Shown here: piece by piece, positions 1-9,316 of the stretch
Layout: every line of letters starts with the position of its first letter
How positions within the stretch are numbered: the stretch's first letter is position 1
Assembly: GCA_965247965.1 (NCBI GenBank)
Contig: OZ252053.1
Span: 4,340,001-4,404,000, forward strand
Direction of reading: 5' to 3'
DNA from: UBA7328 sp965247965
GTDB taxonomy: Bacteria > Bacteroidota > Bacteroidia > Chitinophagales > Saprospiraceae
Length of the DNA: 64,000 nt
Made by a program: the position numbers and the translations under genes
The notes under the pieces: model-generated
What the model saw: the letters and a program-made list of their open reading frames with translations, nothing else
Database searches by the model: none
Told to the model about the DNA's origin: nothing

Positions 1-9
1 TTGTAAAAC

Positions 10-105
10 GGTTTTTTGCGCTAGAGCGCAACAGCCCAATAATCCCGACGAAATTTCATAAATATCGATTTGTACGGGACAGGATTAAGCTGGCCATTGG
101 GAAAA
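10..105. repeat. Dispersed intergenic repeat, copy A
   Basis: Read on the minus strand, this stretch has the blocks ATGGCCAGCTTAAT and TTATTGGGCTGTTGCG followed by GCGCAAAA. The same blocks in the same order occur at 11521-11575 inside the arg cluster. About 45 extra bases separate them here. No gene is seen in 1-154. Confidence 0.35.
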
Positions 106-154
106 CAATTTAACTATCAGGTAGCGTAACAATACAGCAATACAGCAGTGTAAA

Positions 155-1225
155 TCACTCCACTCCCAATCTCTTCGCCCTCTCCTCCCATTTTTTTCGA
201 GCCAATTTCTGCATATCTTCGACAGAATCCGTCTCGTCCATGATTTCCATGCCTAGAATAGTTTCAAAAAGATCTTCCATAGTAACTACGCCTACAAGCA
301 CTCCATTTTCGTCCATCACACCTGCAAGATGGGTTTTGTTAGAGGCCAGGTTATCGATCAATGCATCGAGTTTTTTGTTATCCGAAATGACGTGAATCGT
401 TTTTTTAATATCGGATAATTTGGCGTTGTGATCGTCTTCAGCAAGCTTTTGTAGGATGTCATCTTTCAACACAAGCCCTGTAAGTTGATCGGGTTGATCT
501 TCGTAGACCGGTATTCGGGAAAAACGGAGCGGTTTATTTTTTTTATAAAAATCTTCCACCGACTCGTCTTCTGTAGCCATTAGCACAACGGTCCTTGGAG
601 TCATAATATCTCTCACACTCAGTTTGTTGAGCTTGATCAGATTCTTTATAATTTTTGATTCGCTTCGATCTATTGCACCGGATACTTCGCCTTCCTGCAC
701 CATCGCCGCAAAATCCGATCTGCTGAATACGCTTCGCTCTTTGTCTTTCTTCAGACGGCTGGTAATGAATTCGCTCAACCAAACGAATGGGGCCAGTATA
801 AAGAGTAGAACTTTTATTGATGTGGCCGTGAAAGAGGTCAGGCTTCTCCACCAATTGGCACCTATTGTTTTAGGTATAATTTCGGAAAGTATCAAAATTG
901 CGAGGGTCATTAAGCCGGCAATGACAGCTTCATAAGTGAGGTGCAATGGGCCGATTGAAAATTGGTTTTCGCCGAAAAGTACCCCTGCCTGTGCACCGAC
1001 TCCAATAGCGCCAACGGTGTGGGCAATGGTATTGAGGGTGAGTATGGCTGATAAGGGTCTGTCAATTTTTTCTTTGAATTGATCGAGGGTGTTTCCGAGT
1101 TCCTTTCCCTGTGCCTTGAGCTGACGGATGTATGAAGGCGTCACGGATAAAAGCACGGCTTCCCAGATCGAGCACAGGAATGAAAAGAGAATGGAAAAAA
1201 CAAAAAAGAAGATAAGGACTAGCAT
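155..1225 (-). CDS. CNNM-type membrane protein with CBS pair (HlyC/CorC-like)
   Basis: The 356-residue protein begins with a hydrophobic DUF21/CNNM transmembrane domain (helices near residues 1-28, 78-105 and 135-157). A tandem CBS module follows from about residue 195 and opens with the family-typical MTPRTVV stretch. Family members are putative divalent-cation (Mg/Co) transporters or regulators in the inner membrane, the CBS pair sensing nucleotides. The protein ends shortly after the second CBS domain, so the C-terminal CorC_HlyC domain of longer homologues is absent. It stands alone on the minus strand, facing the plus-strand radC. The family assignment is secure; the transported substrate is unknown. 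Confidence 0.85.
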   Translation of the reverse strand: MLVLIFFFVFSILFSFLCSIWEAVLLSVTPSYIRQLKAQGKELGNTLDQFKEKIDRPLSAILTLNTIAHTVGAIGVGAQAGVLFGENQFSIGPLHLTYEAVIAGLMTLAILILSEIIPKTIGANWWRSLTSFTATSIKVLLFILAPFVWLSEFITSRLKKDKERSVFSRSDFAAMVQEGEVSGAIDRSESKIIKNLIKLNKLSVRDIMTPRTVVLMATEDESVEDFYKKNKPLRFSRIPVYEDQPDQLTGLVLKDDILQKLAEDDHNAKLSDIKKTIHVISDNKKLDALIDNLASNKTHLAGVMDENGVLVGVVTMEDLFETILGMEIMDETDSVEDMQKLARKKWEERAKRLGVE

Positions 1226-1328
1226 AGAGCTTTTATATTAGGAAAATGCAAATGTAAGATTTAGCAAGAATGAAAAAGTGCCAAAGACCAGCCCTTGGCA
1301 TAAACTCGCAATAATGTTATTGAATTTG

Positions 1329-1392
1329 GCCACGGATTACACGAATTTCACAGATTATTGCCAAAGGCAATTAATCCGTGTTAATCTGTGGC
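1329..1392. repeat. Imperfect inverted repeat (GCCACGGATTA... type)
   Basis: The gap between the CNNM gene and radC holds an imperfect inverted repeat. It starts GCCACGGATTACACG and ends GTGTTAATCTGTGGC around an inner ATTGCCAAAGGCAAT hairpin. A decayed relative (cggattttcacgaattt) lies at about 18492-18508. This looks like a dispersed intergenic repeat; the small ORF over it (1278-1469) is not credible. Confidence 0.5.
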
Positions 1393-1480
1393 TAAAACCT
1401 CAATCGAGAACAGATAGTAGTCACTATTCTTGGTTATCAGCAAATAGCTATTTAATTAGAGTGAATTAAAAATACTGCCA

Positions 1481-2173
1481 ATGACTCAAGAAAATTTATC
1501 TATAAAATCATGGTCTGCCGAAGACCGACCGCGAGAAAAGTTATTGCTCAAAGGCAAAGAAACCCTTAGCAATGCCGAGTTAGTAGCGATTCTATTAGGT
1601 TCTGGTTCGAGAAACGAAAGCGCTGTTTCGTTGGCTAAAAGAATACTCAATTCAGTTAATAACGATTTGAATAGACTTGGAAAATTGGAATTGGAACAAT
1701 TAATCGAATTTAAGGGAATTGGTCAAGTTAAGGCAATAACAATTGTAGCGTGTATGGAATTGGGCAGAAGGAGAAGGGCGGAAACATCTGAGACGAAACC
1801 TAGACTGACAAGCAGCAATGAAGCGTACGAATACATTCGAAGTAAACTTGAAGATCTTCCTCATGAAGAATTTCACGTCATTTATATGAATCGAAAAAGC
1901 GATGTAATCAAAGACGAATGCGTAGGCCGCGGCGGGGTGGGCAAAATGTCAGTGGATCCTAAGATCATTTTTAAAAAGGCCGTTCAAGCCGTGTCTTCCA
2001 AAATAATACTGGCTCACAATCATCCGTCGGGAGATGTGAATCCGAGCGACCAAGATCTCAAATTAACCACAAAACTGAAAAAAGGCGCTGCACTTCTAGA
2101 GCTTACGGTTGCCGATCACATCATTATTGGTGAAGGAGGCTACTATAGTTTTGCGGACGAAGATTTGCTTTGA
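1481..2173 (+). CDS. radC: RadC family JAB-domain protein
   Basis: This 230-residue protein has the usual RadC length and layout. An N-terminal helix-hairpin-helix region (about residues 30-95, with FKGIGQVKA) is followed by an MPN/JAB domain. The JAMM metal motif is complete: Glu130, His179-Asn-His181 in HNHPSGDVNPS, and Asp192. Despite the DNA-repair name, the cellular role of RadC proteins is unsettled; a JAB-type metal-dependent hydrolase or nuclease activity is expected. It stands alone, just upstream of the ABC exporter on the same strand. Confidence 0.93.
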   Translation: MTQENLSIKSWSAEDRPREKLLLKGKETLSNAELVAILLGSGSRNESAVSLAKRILNSVNNDLNRLGKLELEQLIEFKGIGQVKAITIVACMELGRRRRAETSETKPRLTSSNEAYEYIRSKLEDLPHEEFHVIYMNRKSDVIKDECVGRGGVGKMSVDPKIIFKKAVQAVSSKIILAHNHPSGDVNPSDQDLKLTTKLKKGAALLELTVADHIIIGEGGYYSFADEDLL

Positions 2174-2293
2174 AAAAATCGATTCCGGGTAACTGCAACC
2201 GACTACTCACTTGTACATTGCTCCATGATTAATTCGCTAATAATCAGTTTACAACTGAATACATCTTCCAGCCTAACACCGTATCTTGCACCG

Positions 2294-4063
2294 ATGTCAG
2301 AAAATCCCCCAAAAGTAAAGCTGGATTTTAAGTTACTTGCTCGAGTAATCGGTGAGGCCCGGCCATATAAATGGTTGTTTTTGAGTACCATTTCTCTCGC
2401 CATTATCGTAGCTCCGGTTTCCATGCTTCGACCTTATGTGGTGACCCTGATGGTAGACAATCACATAATGGTCAATGATATTGACGGTTTGTGGAGAATG
2501 ACATTTGTGTTCATAGGTGTGATCCTTCTTGCCGTTGCGCTGCGGTACTTGTTGATTTACTATTCCGCTCTGCTCGGACAATTGGTCATTCGCGATCTCA
2601 GAAGTAAGGTATTTGATCACATCACTTCGCTGCAAATGCGATATTTTGATCAAACTCCAATTGGAAAATCTACCACACGCACCATCAACGATATCGAAAC
2701 CATCAATACCGTATTTACCCAAGGCATCATTACAATGCTTGCAGATATTCTGGGTGTATTCGCCGCTATCGGAATGATGTTCTTTGCGAGCTGGAAACTG
2801 ACATTAATCAGCCTTACCACTGTTCCGCTGCTCATCATCGCAACGTACATTTTTAAAGAAAAAGTAAAAGTCTCTTATCAGAAAGTGCGCGGTGAATTGG
2901 CAAATATGAATGCCTTTCTTCAAGAACGCATTTCTGGAATGAGGATCATCCAGATCTTCAATGCCGAAAAGCAGGAAATGGAGAAGTTCAAAAAAATAAA
3001 CAGAAAATACACAAGAGCCAACCTCGACGCGGTGAACTATTACGCCACTTTTTTTCCCGTCGTTGAATTTATTAATTACCTCACTCTTGCTTTACTCGTA
3101 TGGCTAGGGGCGAAATACGTAATAGATGAGACAGTGACCTTGGGCGCTCTTTTGGCATTTCCCTGGTATTTGAATCTTTTATACAGACCCATCAGAATGC
3201 TCGCGGAAAAATTCAATACCCTGCAAATGGGACTGATAGCCGCAGAGCGCGTTTTTAATATACTAGATAATCGTTCTGTTATAAAAAATCGTGGTCAGCT
3301 ATCTGAAAAGCGACTCAACGGTAAAATTCAATTTGACAGCGTGACTTTCTCCTATGATAAAGAAAATGATGTGCTTAGGGATATAAATTTTACAGTACAT
3401 CCGGGCGAAACTTTAGCAATTGTAGGAAGTACGGGATCGGGCAAAACAACTATTATTAATATTCTGGGCAGATTTTATGAGATAAAAAACGGCAAGATCG
3501 AAATAGACGGCAAAAAACTCCATTCGTATAAACTCGACACCTTACGCGAGCGAATGGCAATTGTACTGCAGGACGTATTCCTTTTTCAAGGGACAGTATT
3601 CGACAACATAACATTAATGGATCCCTCCATTAATGCTGATGATGTTTATAAGGCATCGGAAACAATTGGTGCAGATAAGTTTATAGAAAGACTTCCGGCC
3701 GGATACGACTACAGGATCACTGAACGAGGAGCCAACCTATCCATGGGGCAACGACAATTGATTTCATTTGTAAGGGCCCTTGTCTTCGATCCGGATATTT
3801 TGATTCTGGATGAAGCTACCTCATCCATCGACACGGAGACGGAAGAAATCATTCAGTACGCTATTGAAAAACTAATCGCTAAGAGGACATCGTTGATTAT
3901 TGCTCATCGCCTGTCCACAATCCGACATGCCGATAATATACTCGTCCTGGACAAAGGAGAAATGGTAGAATTTGGCAATCACGAAGAGCTCGTCGGCATA
4001 GAGGGTGGGCGTTACCGAGAATTGTATGAAATGCAGTTTTCGGATGAACCAATTGGAGTTTGA
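2294..4063 (+). CDS. ABC exporter, MsbA-like fused permease/ATPase
   Basis: A six-helix ABC membrane domain (about the first 320 residues) is followed by an ATPase domain with every expected motif: Walker A GSTGSGKTT, signature LSMGQRQ, Walker B ILILDEATSSID and the H-loop IIAHRLST. This is a homodimeric type IV (MsbA/LmrA-like) half-transporter that exports lipids or drugs across the inner membrane. The frame is open from 2225, but Met24 at 2294 (MSENPPKVKLD) gives a normal 589-residue protein, and the preceding residues look unlike a real N-terminus. The substrate cannot be told from sequence. Confidence 0.9.
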   Translation: MSENPPKVKLDFKLLARVIGEARPYKWLFLSTISLAIIVAPVSMLRPYVVTLMVDNHIMVNDIDGLWRMTFVFIGVILLAVALRYLLIYYSALLGQLVIRDLRSKVFDHITSLQMRYFDQTPIGKSTTRTINDIETINTVFTQGIITMLADILGVFAAIGMMFFASWKLTLISLTTVPLLIIATYIFKEKVKVSYQKVRGELANMNAFLQERISGMRIIQIFNAEKQEMEKFKKINRKYTRANLDAVNYYATFFPVVEFINYLTLALLVWLGAKYVIDETVTLGALLAFPWYLNLLYRPIRMLAEKFNTLQMGLIAAERVFNILDNRSVIKNRGQLSEKRLNGKIQFDSVTFSYDKENDVLRDINFTVHPGETLAIVGSTGSGKTTIINILGRFYEIKNGKIEIDGKKLHSYKLDTLRERMAIVLQDVFLFQGTVFDNITLMDPSINADDVYKASETIGADKFIERLPAGYDYRITERGANLSMGQRQLISFVRALVFDPDILILDEATSSIDTETEEIIQYAIEKLIAKRTSLIIAHRLSTIRHADNILVLDKGEMVEFGNHEELVGIEGGRYRELYEMQFSDEPIGV

Positions 4064-4115
4064 CTTGGTCTACCAAAGAATGGTTTTGCTCTTTCTTTGC
4101 TCTTTCCTCGTTGTT

Positions 4116-5015
4116 CTATACTCTTTCTCTCAATACTCTAGCCCTTCTGTCTTCACCATCATGCGACCAACCTGGAGCATAGAAAATGTACTTTAATTTA
4201 TCCGACCATTTGGAAGCTCGGATGACGTCCTTCCAAATGGACAAATACTCATGGGACACGACATATGCAGGATTGTATGAATTGATATTCCTGGTCAATC
4301 CATAAATGGGTTTTTCGAAATGCTTTTCTTCGGAAAATGTATTAAACATCCGATCCCAAATGATCAGTACTCCGGCATGGTTTCTATCCAGATAACGGAT
4401 ATTAGAAGCGTGATGCACTCTGTGGTGGGAGGGTGTATTAAAGATGAATTCTATGGATTTTGGAAGTTTGTGGACAAGTTCAGTATGCACCCAAAACTGG
4501 TAAATCAAATTGATTGATAGCATTATAAACATCATCAAGGCATCAAATCCCAACAATGGAATCCAAAGCCAGAAGAAATACTTATGAACGCGCTCGCCTA
4601 CTCCCTGTCTCAATGCTGTGGCATAATTTAGCTTTACAGAAGAGTGATGTGGTACATGTCCTGCCCATAACAGTCGCACTTCATGATTCATCCGATGAAA
4701 CCAATAATAGGCGAAATCGTCTAGAAAAAATAAAATAAACCACGCCCACCATTGCCTGCCGTCCACATCTCTCAATGGACTTATCTCGTGTAAATAAATG
4801 AAGACAATAAAGGCAAATAGTTTGGGAATGAACTCAACTATTCCTGTGAACACCAACATGGATAAGGATACCCAGGAATCTACTCTTTTGTAGAGATCGA
4901 GATGTCTCCATTCGTCAATACTCCATTCTACTATTATGGCTAGGAAGAATATGGGCAACGCTATAATTTGGAGCTGGTCTTGAGCAAGAAGGTCGATATA
5001 GTATTTCCAATCCAT
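4116..5015 (-). CDS. Sterol desaturase / fatty acid hydroxylase family protein
   Basis: This 299-residue, multi-helix membrane protein carries the full di-iron histidine set: His107-x3-His111 (HRMNH), His120-x2-HH124 (HVPHH) and HHRVHH at 197-202. The family inserts or removes hydrogen or hydroxyl groups on lipids, using oxygen and a non-haem di-iron centre. It starts 12 bases after metX ends on the same strand, so it is probably co-transcribed as the last gene of the arg-met run. Nothing links it chemically to amino-acid synthesis. A longer paralogue lies at 18546-19817. Confidence 0.88.
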   Translation of the reverse strand: MDWKYYIDLLAQDQLQIIALPIFFLAIIVEWSIDEWRHLDLYKRVDSWVSLSMLVFTGIVEFIPKLFAFIVFIYLHEISPLRDVDGRQWWAWFILFFLDDFAYYWFHRMNHEVRLLWAGHVPHHSSVKLNYATALRQGVGERVHKYFFWLWIPLLGFDALMMFIMLSINLIYQFWVHTELVHKLPKSIEFIFNTPSHHRVHHASNIRYLDRNHAGVLIIWDRMFNTFSEEKHFEKPIYGLTRNINSYNPAYVVSHEYLSIWKDVIRASKWSDKLKYIFYAPGWSHDGEDRRARVLRERV

Positions 5016-5027
5016 TATGGCCTTTAA

Positions 5028-6053
5028 CTAAGCTACTTCATTCCGATTTTTGAAATATTCCCAAATCACCTCTTTTATTTTGTCCGTCTCAATCAAAAAT
5101 GAATCGTGTCCAAAAATACTTTCTATCTCTGAATATTCTGCCCCAGGGATATATTGAGCAAGAAATTTTTGCTCGGAAGTCGGTACAAGAATATCGGAAT
5201 CAAAACCGATGCAAAGTGTATTTGTGCGAATGCGTGAAAGAGCCGAAGTCATATCGCCACGTCCTCGTCCCACATTATGAGTATCCAGACAGTTAAGCAA
5301 TTTGTAATAGCAATGTGCGTCGAATCTTTCCACAAATTTTTCAGCTTGGTAAGTAATGTAGGAGGCAGCTCGAAAATCAGACGTTTTTTCATTGGATTCG
5401 TCCCATTGACGGTGGATAAGCGAAGTGTGCGAGCGATAGAACGGCAAGGCCATTGCTCGTGCTGCCCTAAGTCCATTTCTCGCCGAATTGTCACTATTTA
5501 CCGCTATAGTCGGATCGGCCATCAGCGCAATACGCTGAGACTCATGTATTGCAATAACCCACGGAGTTTCACGAGCAGAGCAACAGAGTAAGATCATATT
5601 TTCGCACAAATCCGCATCGAGAATGGCCATTTCCTGTACGATATTGCCGCCGCACGAACTGCCTATAATGAATTTGATGTGATCAATGCGGAGTTCCTTA
5701 AGAAACTGCAAATGCAATCTCGCCGTATCCCGTATCGTGAATTCGGGAAAATCCAAACCATATCGCTTTGCCGTTTTTGGATTTATGAATTTAGAAGACG
5801 TGGTGCCGTAAGGGGAGCCGAGATTATTAGCGCATATAATGAAATATTTATTTGGATCTAGAAAATTGCCTTTGCCAAATAATCCGTTCCACCAATCGGA
5901 CACATCGGAGTTGGCCGATAAGGCATGGATGATCATTATTACGTTGTCTCCTTTGGCATTTAATTTTCCATAGGTGTGATGTCGGATATGGACATCGTTT
6001 AAAGAACCGCCAAGTTCGAGTTCAAATGGTTCTTTTAGCTTTAGCGTATTCAA
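5028..6053 (-). CDS. metX: Homoserine O-acyltransferase
   Basis: This 341-residue alpha/beta-hydrolase-fold enzyme acylates homoserine in the first committed step of methionine synthesis. The nucleophile elbow GSSCGGN sits at residues 131-137 (Ser133 is the expected nucleophile), followed by acid DSD and a late GHDSFL histidine. It overlaps metZ by 4 bases, a classic translational-coupling layout, and supplies that enzyme's substrate. Whether the acyl donor is acetyl- or succinyl-CoA cannot be settled from motifs alone. The elbow SSCGG differs from the common GGSMGG of MetX, so it belongs to a divergent branch. Confidence 0.85.
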   Translation of the reverse strand: MNTLKLKEPFELELGGSLNDVHIRHHTYGKLNAKGDNVIMIIHALSANSDVSDWWNGLFGKGNFLDPNKYFIICANNLGSPYGTTSSKFINPKTAKRYGLDFPEFTIRDTARLHLQFLKELRIDHIKFIIGSSCGGNIVQEMAILDADLCENMILLCCSARETPWVIAIHESQRIALMADPTIAVNSDNSARNGLRAARAMALPFYRSHTSLIHRQWDESNEKTSDFRAASYITYQAEKFVERFDAHCYYKLLNCLDTHNVGRGRGDMTSALSRIRTNTLCIGFDSDILVPTSEQKFLAQYIPGAEYSEIESIFGHDSFLIETDKIKEVIWEYFKNRNEVA

Positions 6054-7225
6054 ATTCCAGACTTCTTTAAGGCTTGATCAATATCTGCTATTATATCATC
6101 AATGTCTTCCAGGCCGACTGAAAAGCGCATGGTCGAGTTCGTGATGCCCACGCTTTGGCGTTCTTCGTCACTGAGTTTGGAGTGTGTGGTGGTAGCCGGA
6201 TGAGTGGCAATGGTACGCGTGTCGCCAAGATTAGCTGTAATGGTCAAAAAACTGAGTGAGTTAATAAATTTGAAACAGTCACTTTTGCTTCCTTGAAGGT
6301 CGCAACAAACAATTCCGCCTCCCCAGCGCATTTGTTTTTTTGCTAACACATATTGCGGATGACTTTCAAGAAACGGATATTTCACAGTTTTGACGGACGC
6401 ATGATTCTGTAAGAACTGAGCAAGTCGTAGCGCATTACTGCAGTGTTTTTCCATGCGCACTTCGAGCGTTTCGAGGCTCTTCGAAAGTAACCAGGCACTG
6501 AAAGGGGAGAGAGATGCTCCGGTCCTTCTGAGAAAATCGTAAATCGGCGTAATAAGTTCTTCGTGGCCCAAGGTCAAACCGCCAAGTACCCGTCCTTGCC
6601 CGTCGATAAATTTTGTAGCTGAATGAATAATCAAGTCAGCTCCAAACAATGCAGGTTTTTGTGCTGATGGTGTCGCAAAACAATTATCAACGGCAAAAAT
6701 GGCTCCATTCTTTCTGCACAACTCGCCGAGCCATTCCAGGTCAATCACGTCTAATCCAGGATTAGAAGGGGTTTCAATCAAAACTAATTTCGGCTTTTTC
6801 GTCAGGGCTTTTTCCCATTGTTTTTTTCTATTAATATCAACGAGGACAGTCTCTATTCCCCAGTTGGGCAATATGTTTTGGAGGATGGCCAATGAGTTCC
6901 CGAACAATGAATTCGAAGCAACGATCAAATCGCCGCTTTTGAGATGGGAGGCAACAGTGGCAAATATAGCGGCCATACCTGATGCGGTAGCCACACCAGC
7001 CTTTACCCTTTCCAGAAAACACATTTTTTCAATAAGTTCGGTGGTGTTGGGGTTGGAAAATCGGCTGTAGATGTCGCCCTCGAGCTCCCCGGCAAAATAC
7101 GCTTCTGCCTCTTCAGCAGAGGAATATTGAAAACTGGAAGTCAGAAAAATTGGCCCTGAATGCTCACGGCGCTCAGTTTTAGTAGGTTGAATTCTTATCG
7201 CTCCTGTGGAGTCTCTCATGCACAC
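6050..7225 (-). CDS. metZ: PLP-dependent O-acylhomoserine sulfhydrylase
   Basis: This 391-residue Cys/Met-metabolism PLP enzyme has its Schiff-base lysine at Lys205 in HSATKFIDGQGRVLGG. The DGQGRVLGG run after the lysine is typical of O-succinylhomoserine sulfhydrylases (MetZ). It also has the SRFSNPNT substrate/PLP loop near residue 54 and ASGMAAI near 81. It would make homocysteine from O-acylhomoserine and sulfide. The start may be the first ATG or the ATG two codons later. It lies 3 bases after osmC and overlaps metX. Cystathionine gamma-synthase is the main alternative. Confidence 0.87.
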   Translation of the reverse strand: MCMRDSTGAIRIQPTKTERREHSGPIFLTSSFQYSSAEEAEAYFAGELEGDIYSRFSNPNTTELIEKMCFLERVKAGVATASGMAAIFATVASHLKSGDLIVASNSLFGNSLAILQNILPNWGIETVLVDINRKKQWEKALTKKPKLVLIETPSNPGLDVIDLEWLGELCRKNGAIFAVDNCFATPSAQKPALFGADLIIHSATKFIDGQGRVLGGLTLGHEELITPIYDFLRRTGASLSPFSAWLLSKSLETLEVRMEKHCSNALRLAQFLQNHASVKTVKYPFLESHPQYVLAKKQMRWGGGIVCCDLQGSKSDCFKFINSLSFLTITANLGDTRTIATHPATTTHSKLSDEERQSVGITNSTMRFSVGLEDIDDIIADIDQALKKSGI

Positions 7226-7228
7226 TAT

Positions 7229-7639
7229 TTAGTTCAAACTGTAATGATAGCTAATCTCAATATCAGATTTTAGTGAATGCAGAACGGAGCAATATTTTTC
7301 CCGTGTGAGTTGGAGCGCTTTTTCCAGTTTATTTTCTTTGATCTCACCCTTTAATACGAAATGCACGTCTATTTTTTTGAATGGAGATGGTGTGCCTCCT
7401 GTACGTTCTCCTTCGATTTCCATTTCAAAATCTACGATGCTTTGCTTTTGTTTATTGAGGATATTGATCACATCGATAGCACTGCATCCGGCAAGACTGA
7501 CCAATAGCATTTCCATCGGGCGGTAAGCAGAATCGCCACCGCCTATTGAGGGACTGCCATCGGTATGGATTATATTTCCTCTTTCATTGGTTGCTTCCAG
7601 TTTGAAAGCGTTGTCTATCCTTTTGATATTAATTTTCAT
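7229..7639 (-). CDS. OsmC family protein
   Basis: This 136-residue protein has the OsmC fold signature. An N-terminal beta region is followed by MLLVSLAGCSAIDVINIL, which holds the peroxidatic-type cysteine, and a C-terminal block with EKYCSVLHSL, which holds the second cysteine. Classical members reduce organic hydroperoxides through this Cys pair; YhfA-like members are of unknown role. It sits between argH (21 bases upstream) and metZ (3 bases downstream), so it bridges the arginine and methionine parts of the run. A thiol-redox role beside sulfur-amino-acid synthesis is plausible but inferred. Confidence 0.85.
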   Translation of the reverse strand: MKINIKRIDNAFKLEATNERGNIIHTDGSPSIGGGDSAYRPMEMLLVSLAGCSAIDVINILNKQKQSIVDFEMEIEGERTGGTPSPFKKIDVHFVLKGEIKENKLEKALQLTREKYCSVLHSLKSDIEISYHYSLN

Positions 7640-7660
7640 ATTTCCTTTTTTTGAATACTT

Positions 7661-8947
7661 TCAATCTTCTCTAAGTGATTCCAATCTTTTTCTCAACAGA
7701 TCGGTTCCCAGATTTCCAATACTTCCTATATGGCTATGATTGATTTTGGTTTTGGCTTCAAATTCGTCGTTCTCGATCATTGATGATACTTTTTTATAGG
7801 CCTCTCTAAAGGGCATACCTTCTTTTACTAAGTCATTCACCATTTCGACGCTGTACAAGTATTGATATTTTTCTTCATGCAAATCCGGTGGGGATACCTG
7901 TAAATTGGGTATTGCGTGAATTGCTATATCTAAAATAGATTCGAGTTTTTCTAACGCTGGAAAAAGTATCATTTTAAGCACTTGAAAATCGCGGTGATAA
8001 CCAGAAGGCAAATTTCCGAGTACGGATTGAACCTGTTGTGGAAGGGTCGTCAAATGATTGCTTTGAGCACGAATCAATTCATAAACATCAGGATTTTTTT
8101 TATGCGGCATGATTGAAGAGCCTGTAGTAAACTCATCGGGCAGTTTCATAAATCCAAAATTCTGTCCGCTGTACATGCAGATATCCATTGCCATTTTTCC
8201 AAGTGTGAATGCGATTTGACTAATCGCATAGCTCACCAATAATTCTGTTTTTCCTCTTGCCATTTGAGCAAAAAGGGAATTGACACACAGATCCGAAAAG
8301 CCCAATTCTTCGGTTGTTTTCATTCGATCTATAGGTATCGAAGAGCCGTAACCAGCTGCTGTCCCAAGTGGGTTTTTGTTGATCTGATTTTGTACGTTTT
8401 TTGTGAATTCGGTATCTTCAAGAAGTGACTCCGCATAGGCTCCGTACCACAATCCTAATGAGGAAACCATAGCCACTTGCATGTGTGTGTAGCCGGGTAT
8501 CAGATCGTCCTTGTGTTTTTCGCTCAGTTCCAGCAGTTTTTCTGACAAATCGATGATCTTGCTCTGAAGAATAGATAATTTATCCAGAAAAAAGAGCCGT
8601 AAATCCACCAGTACCTGATCATTTCTTGATCTGCCTAAATGGATTTTTTTACCGGTATCGCCTAGAGCCTTAACGAGCAGCAATTCTACTTGTGAATGCA
8701 CATCTTCAACACCGTCCTCAATTGTGAATTTTCCTTTATCAATCAGGTCGGAAATTTTAGCCAATTCTTTTGTAAGGGCCGATAATTCTACTTGATCAAT
8801 GAAGCCGATGGAGTTCAACATTCGCGCATGGGCCACTGAACCTTCCACGTCGTATTTTGCAAGAAGCAGATCGAGTTTTCTGTCTTCCTTTGTTGTGAAA
8901 TCTTCAATGAGTTGGTCTAGTTGGTATCCTTTTTCCCAGAGTTTCAT
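7661..8947 (-). CDS. argH: Argininosuccinate lyase
   Basis: Last step of arginine synthesis: argininosuccinate to arginine and fumarate. The fumarase-superfamily signature GSSIMPHKKNP is present, with GRSRNDQ and GYTHMQ upstream in the order expected for ArgH. The frame is open to 8992, but ATG at 8947 (MKLWEKGYQ) gives a normal N-terminus and 428 residues. It is the most promoter-distal arginine gene, separated from argE by the toxin-antitoxin-like cassette at 9027-9538. Confidence 0.95.
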   Translation of the reverse strand: MKLWEKGYQLDQLIEDFTTKEDRKLDLLLAKYDVEGSVAHARMLNSIGFIDQVELSALTKELAKISDLIDKGKFTIEDGVEDVHSQVELLLVKALGDTGKKIHLGRSRNDQVLVDLRLFFLDKLSILQSKIIDLSEKLLELSEKHKDDLIPGYTHMQVAMVSSLGLWYGAYAESLLEDTEFTKNVQNQINKNPLGTAAGYGSSIPIDRMKTTEELGFSDLCVNSLFAQMARGKTELLVSYAISQIAFTLGKMAMDICMYSGQNFGFMKLPDEFTTGSSIMPHKKNPDVYELIRAQSNHLTTLPQQVQSVLGNLPSGYHRDFQVLKMILFPALEKLESILDIAIHAIPNLQVSPPDLHEEKYQYLYSVEMVNDLVKEGMPFREAYKKVSSMIENDEFEAKTKINHSHIGSIGNLGTDLLRKRLESLRED

Positions 8948-9026
8948 GTTTTGTTTTCTTGGTAGTTGAGATATTCGAATTTTAGAAACCACCCTGTTCT
9001 TGATGCGGCTTTGGCAAATCTAGAGT

Positions 9027-9251
9027 TCAGATATCGATGTAATGATTTGGATTCATTTTTTTGCTCTCTAAAACAGAATAATGTTGATGGTCAGAGATTT
9101 TGAAAACAATGAAACCATCCTCATGAAAACTGCCAAGAGCTCTGAACTTATCGTCTATTTTGAAATAATAGATGTTGTCCGAATATGGACGTCTTTTCCT
9201 GAATGAAGTCGAAGAAAGATCTCCTTTTTCAATTTTCTTCTTTTTTCTCAA
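9027..9251 (-). CDS. Small basic protein, possible RelE/ParE-type toxin
   Basis: A 74-residue ORF starting at TTG (the frame has no ATG). A basic N-terminus leads to YSDNIYYFKIDDKFRALGSF, then FIVFKISDHQHY. The order of a Lys-rich patch, short beta strands with an FRAL-like core and a late H-x-x-Y resembles RelE/ParE toxins, but the match is by eye and weak. It begins 8 bases after the likely repaired end of the upstream ORF (9259), as expected for a toxin-antitoxin pair. It interrupts an otherwise tight arginine operon. It could also be an unrelated small protein or a remnant. Confidence 0.4.
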   Translation of the reverse strand: MRKKKKIEKGDLSSTSFRKRRPYSDNIYYFKIDDKFRALGSFHEDGFIVFKISDHQHYSVLESKKMNPNHYIDI

Positions 9252-9316
9252 GTATTTGTTATGGAGGTTCCGACGTTATAAATACTCTACCATCGACGAA
9301 TTCTTCTCCCGTATTT

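Noticed and set aside
1278..1469. 63-codon ORF upstream of radC
   Set aside because: It covers an inverted repeat (cacggattacacg...), and the translated sequence reflects that repeat.
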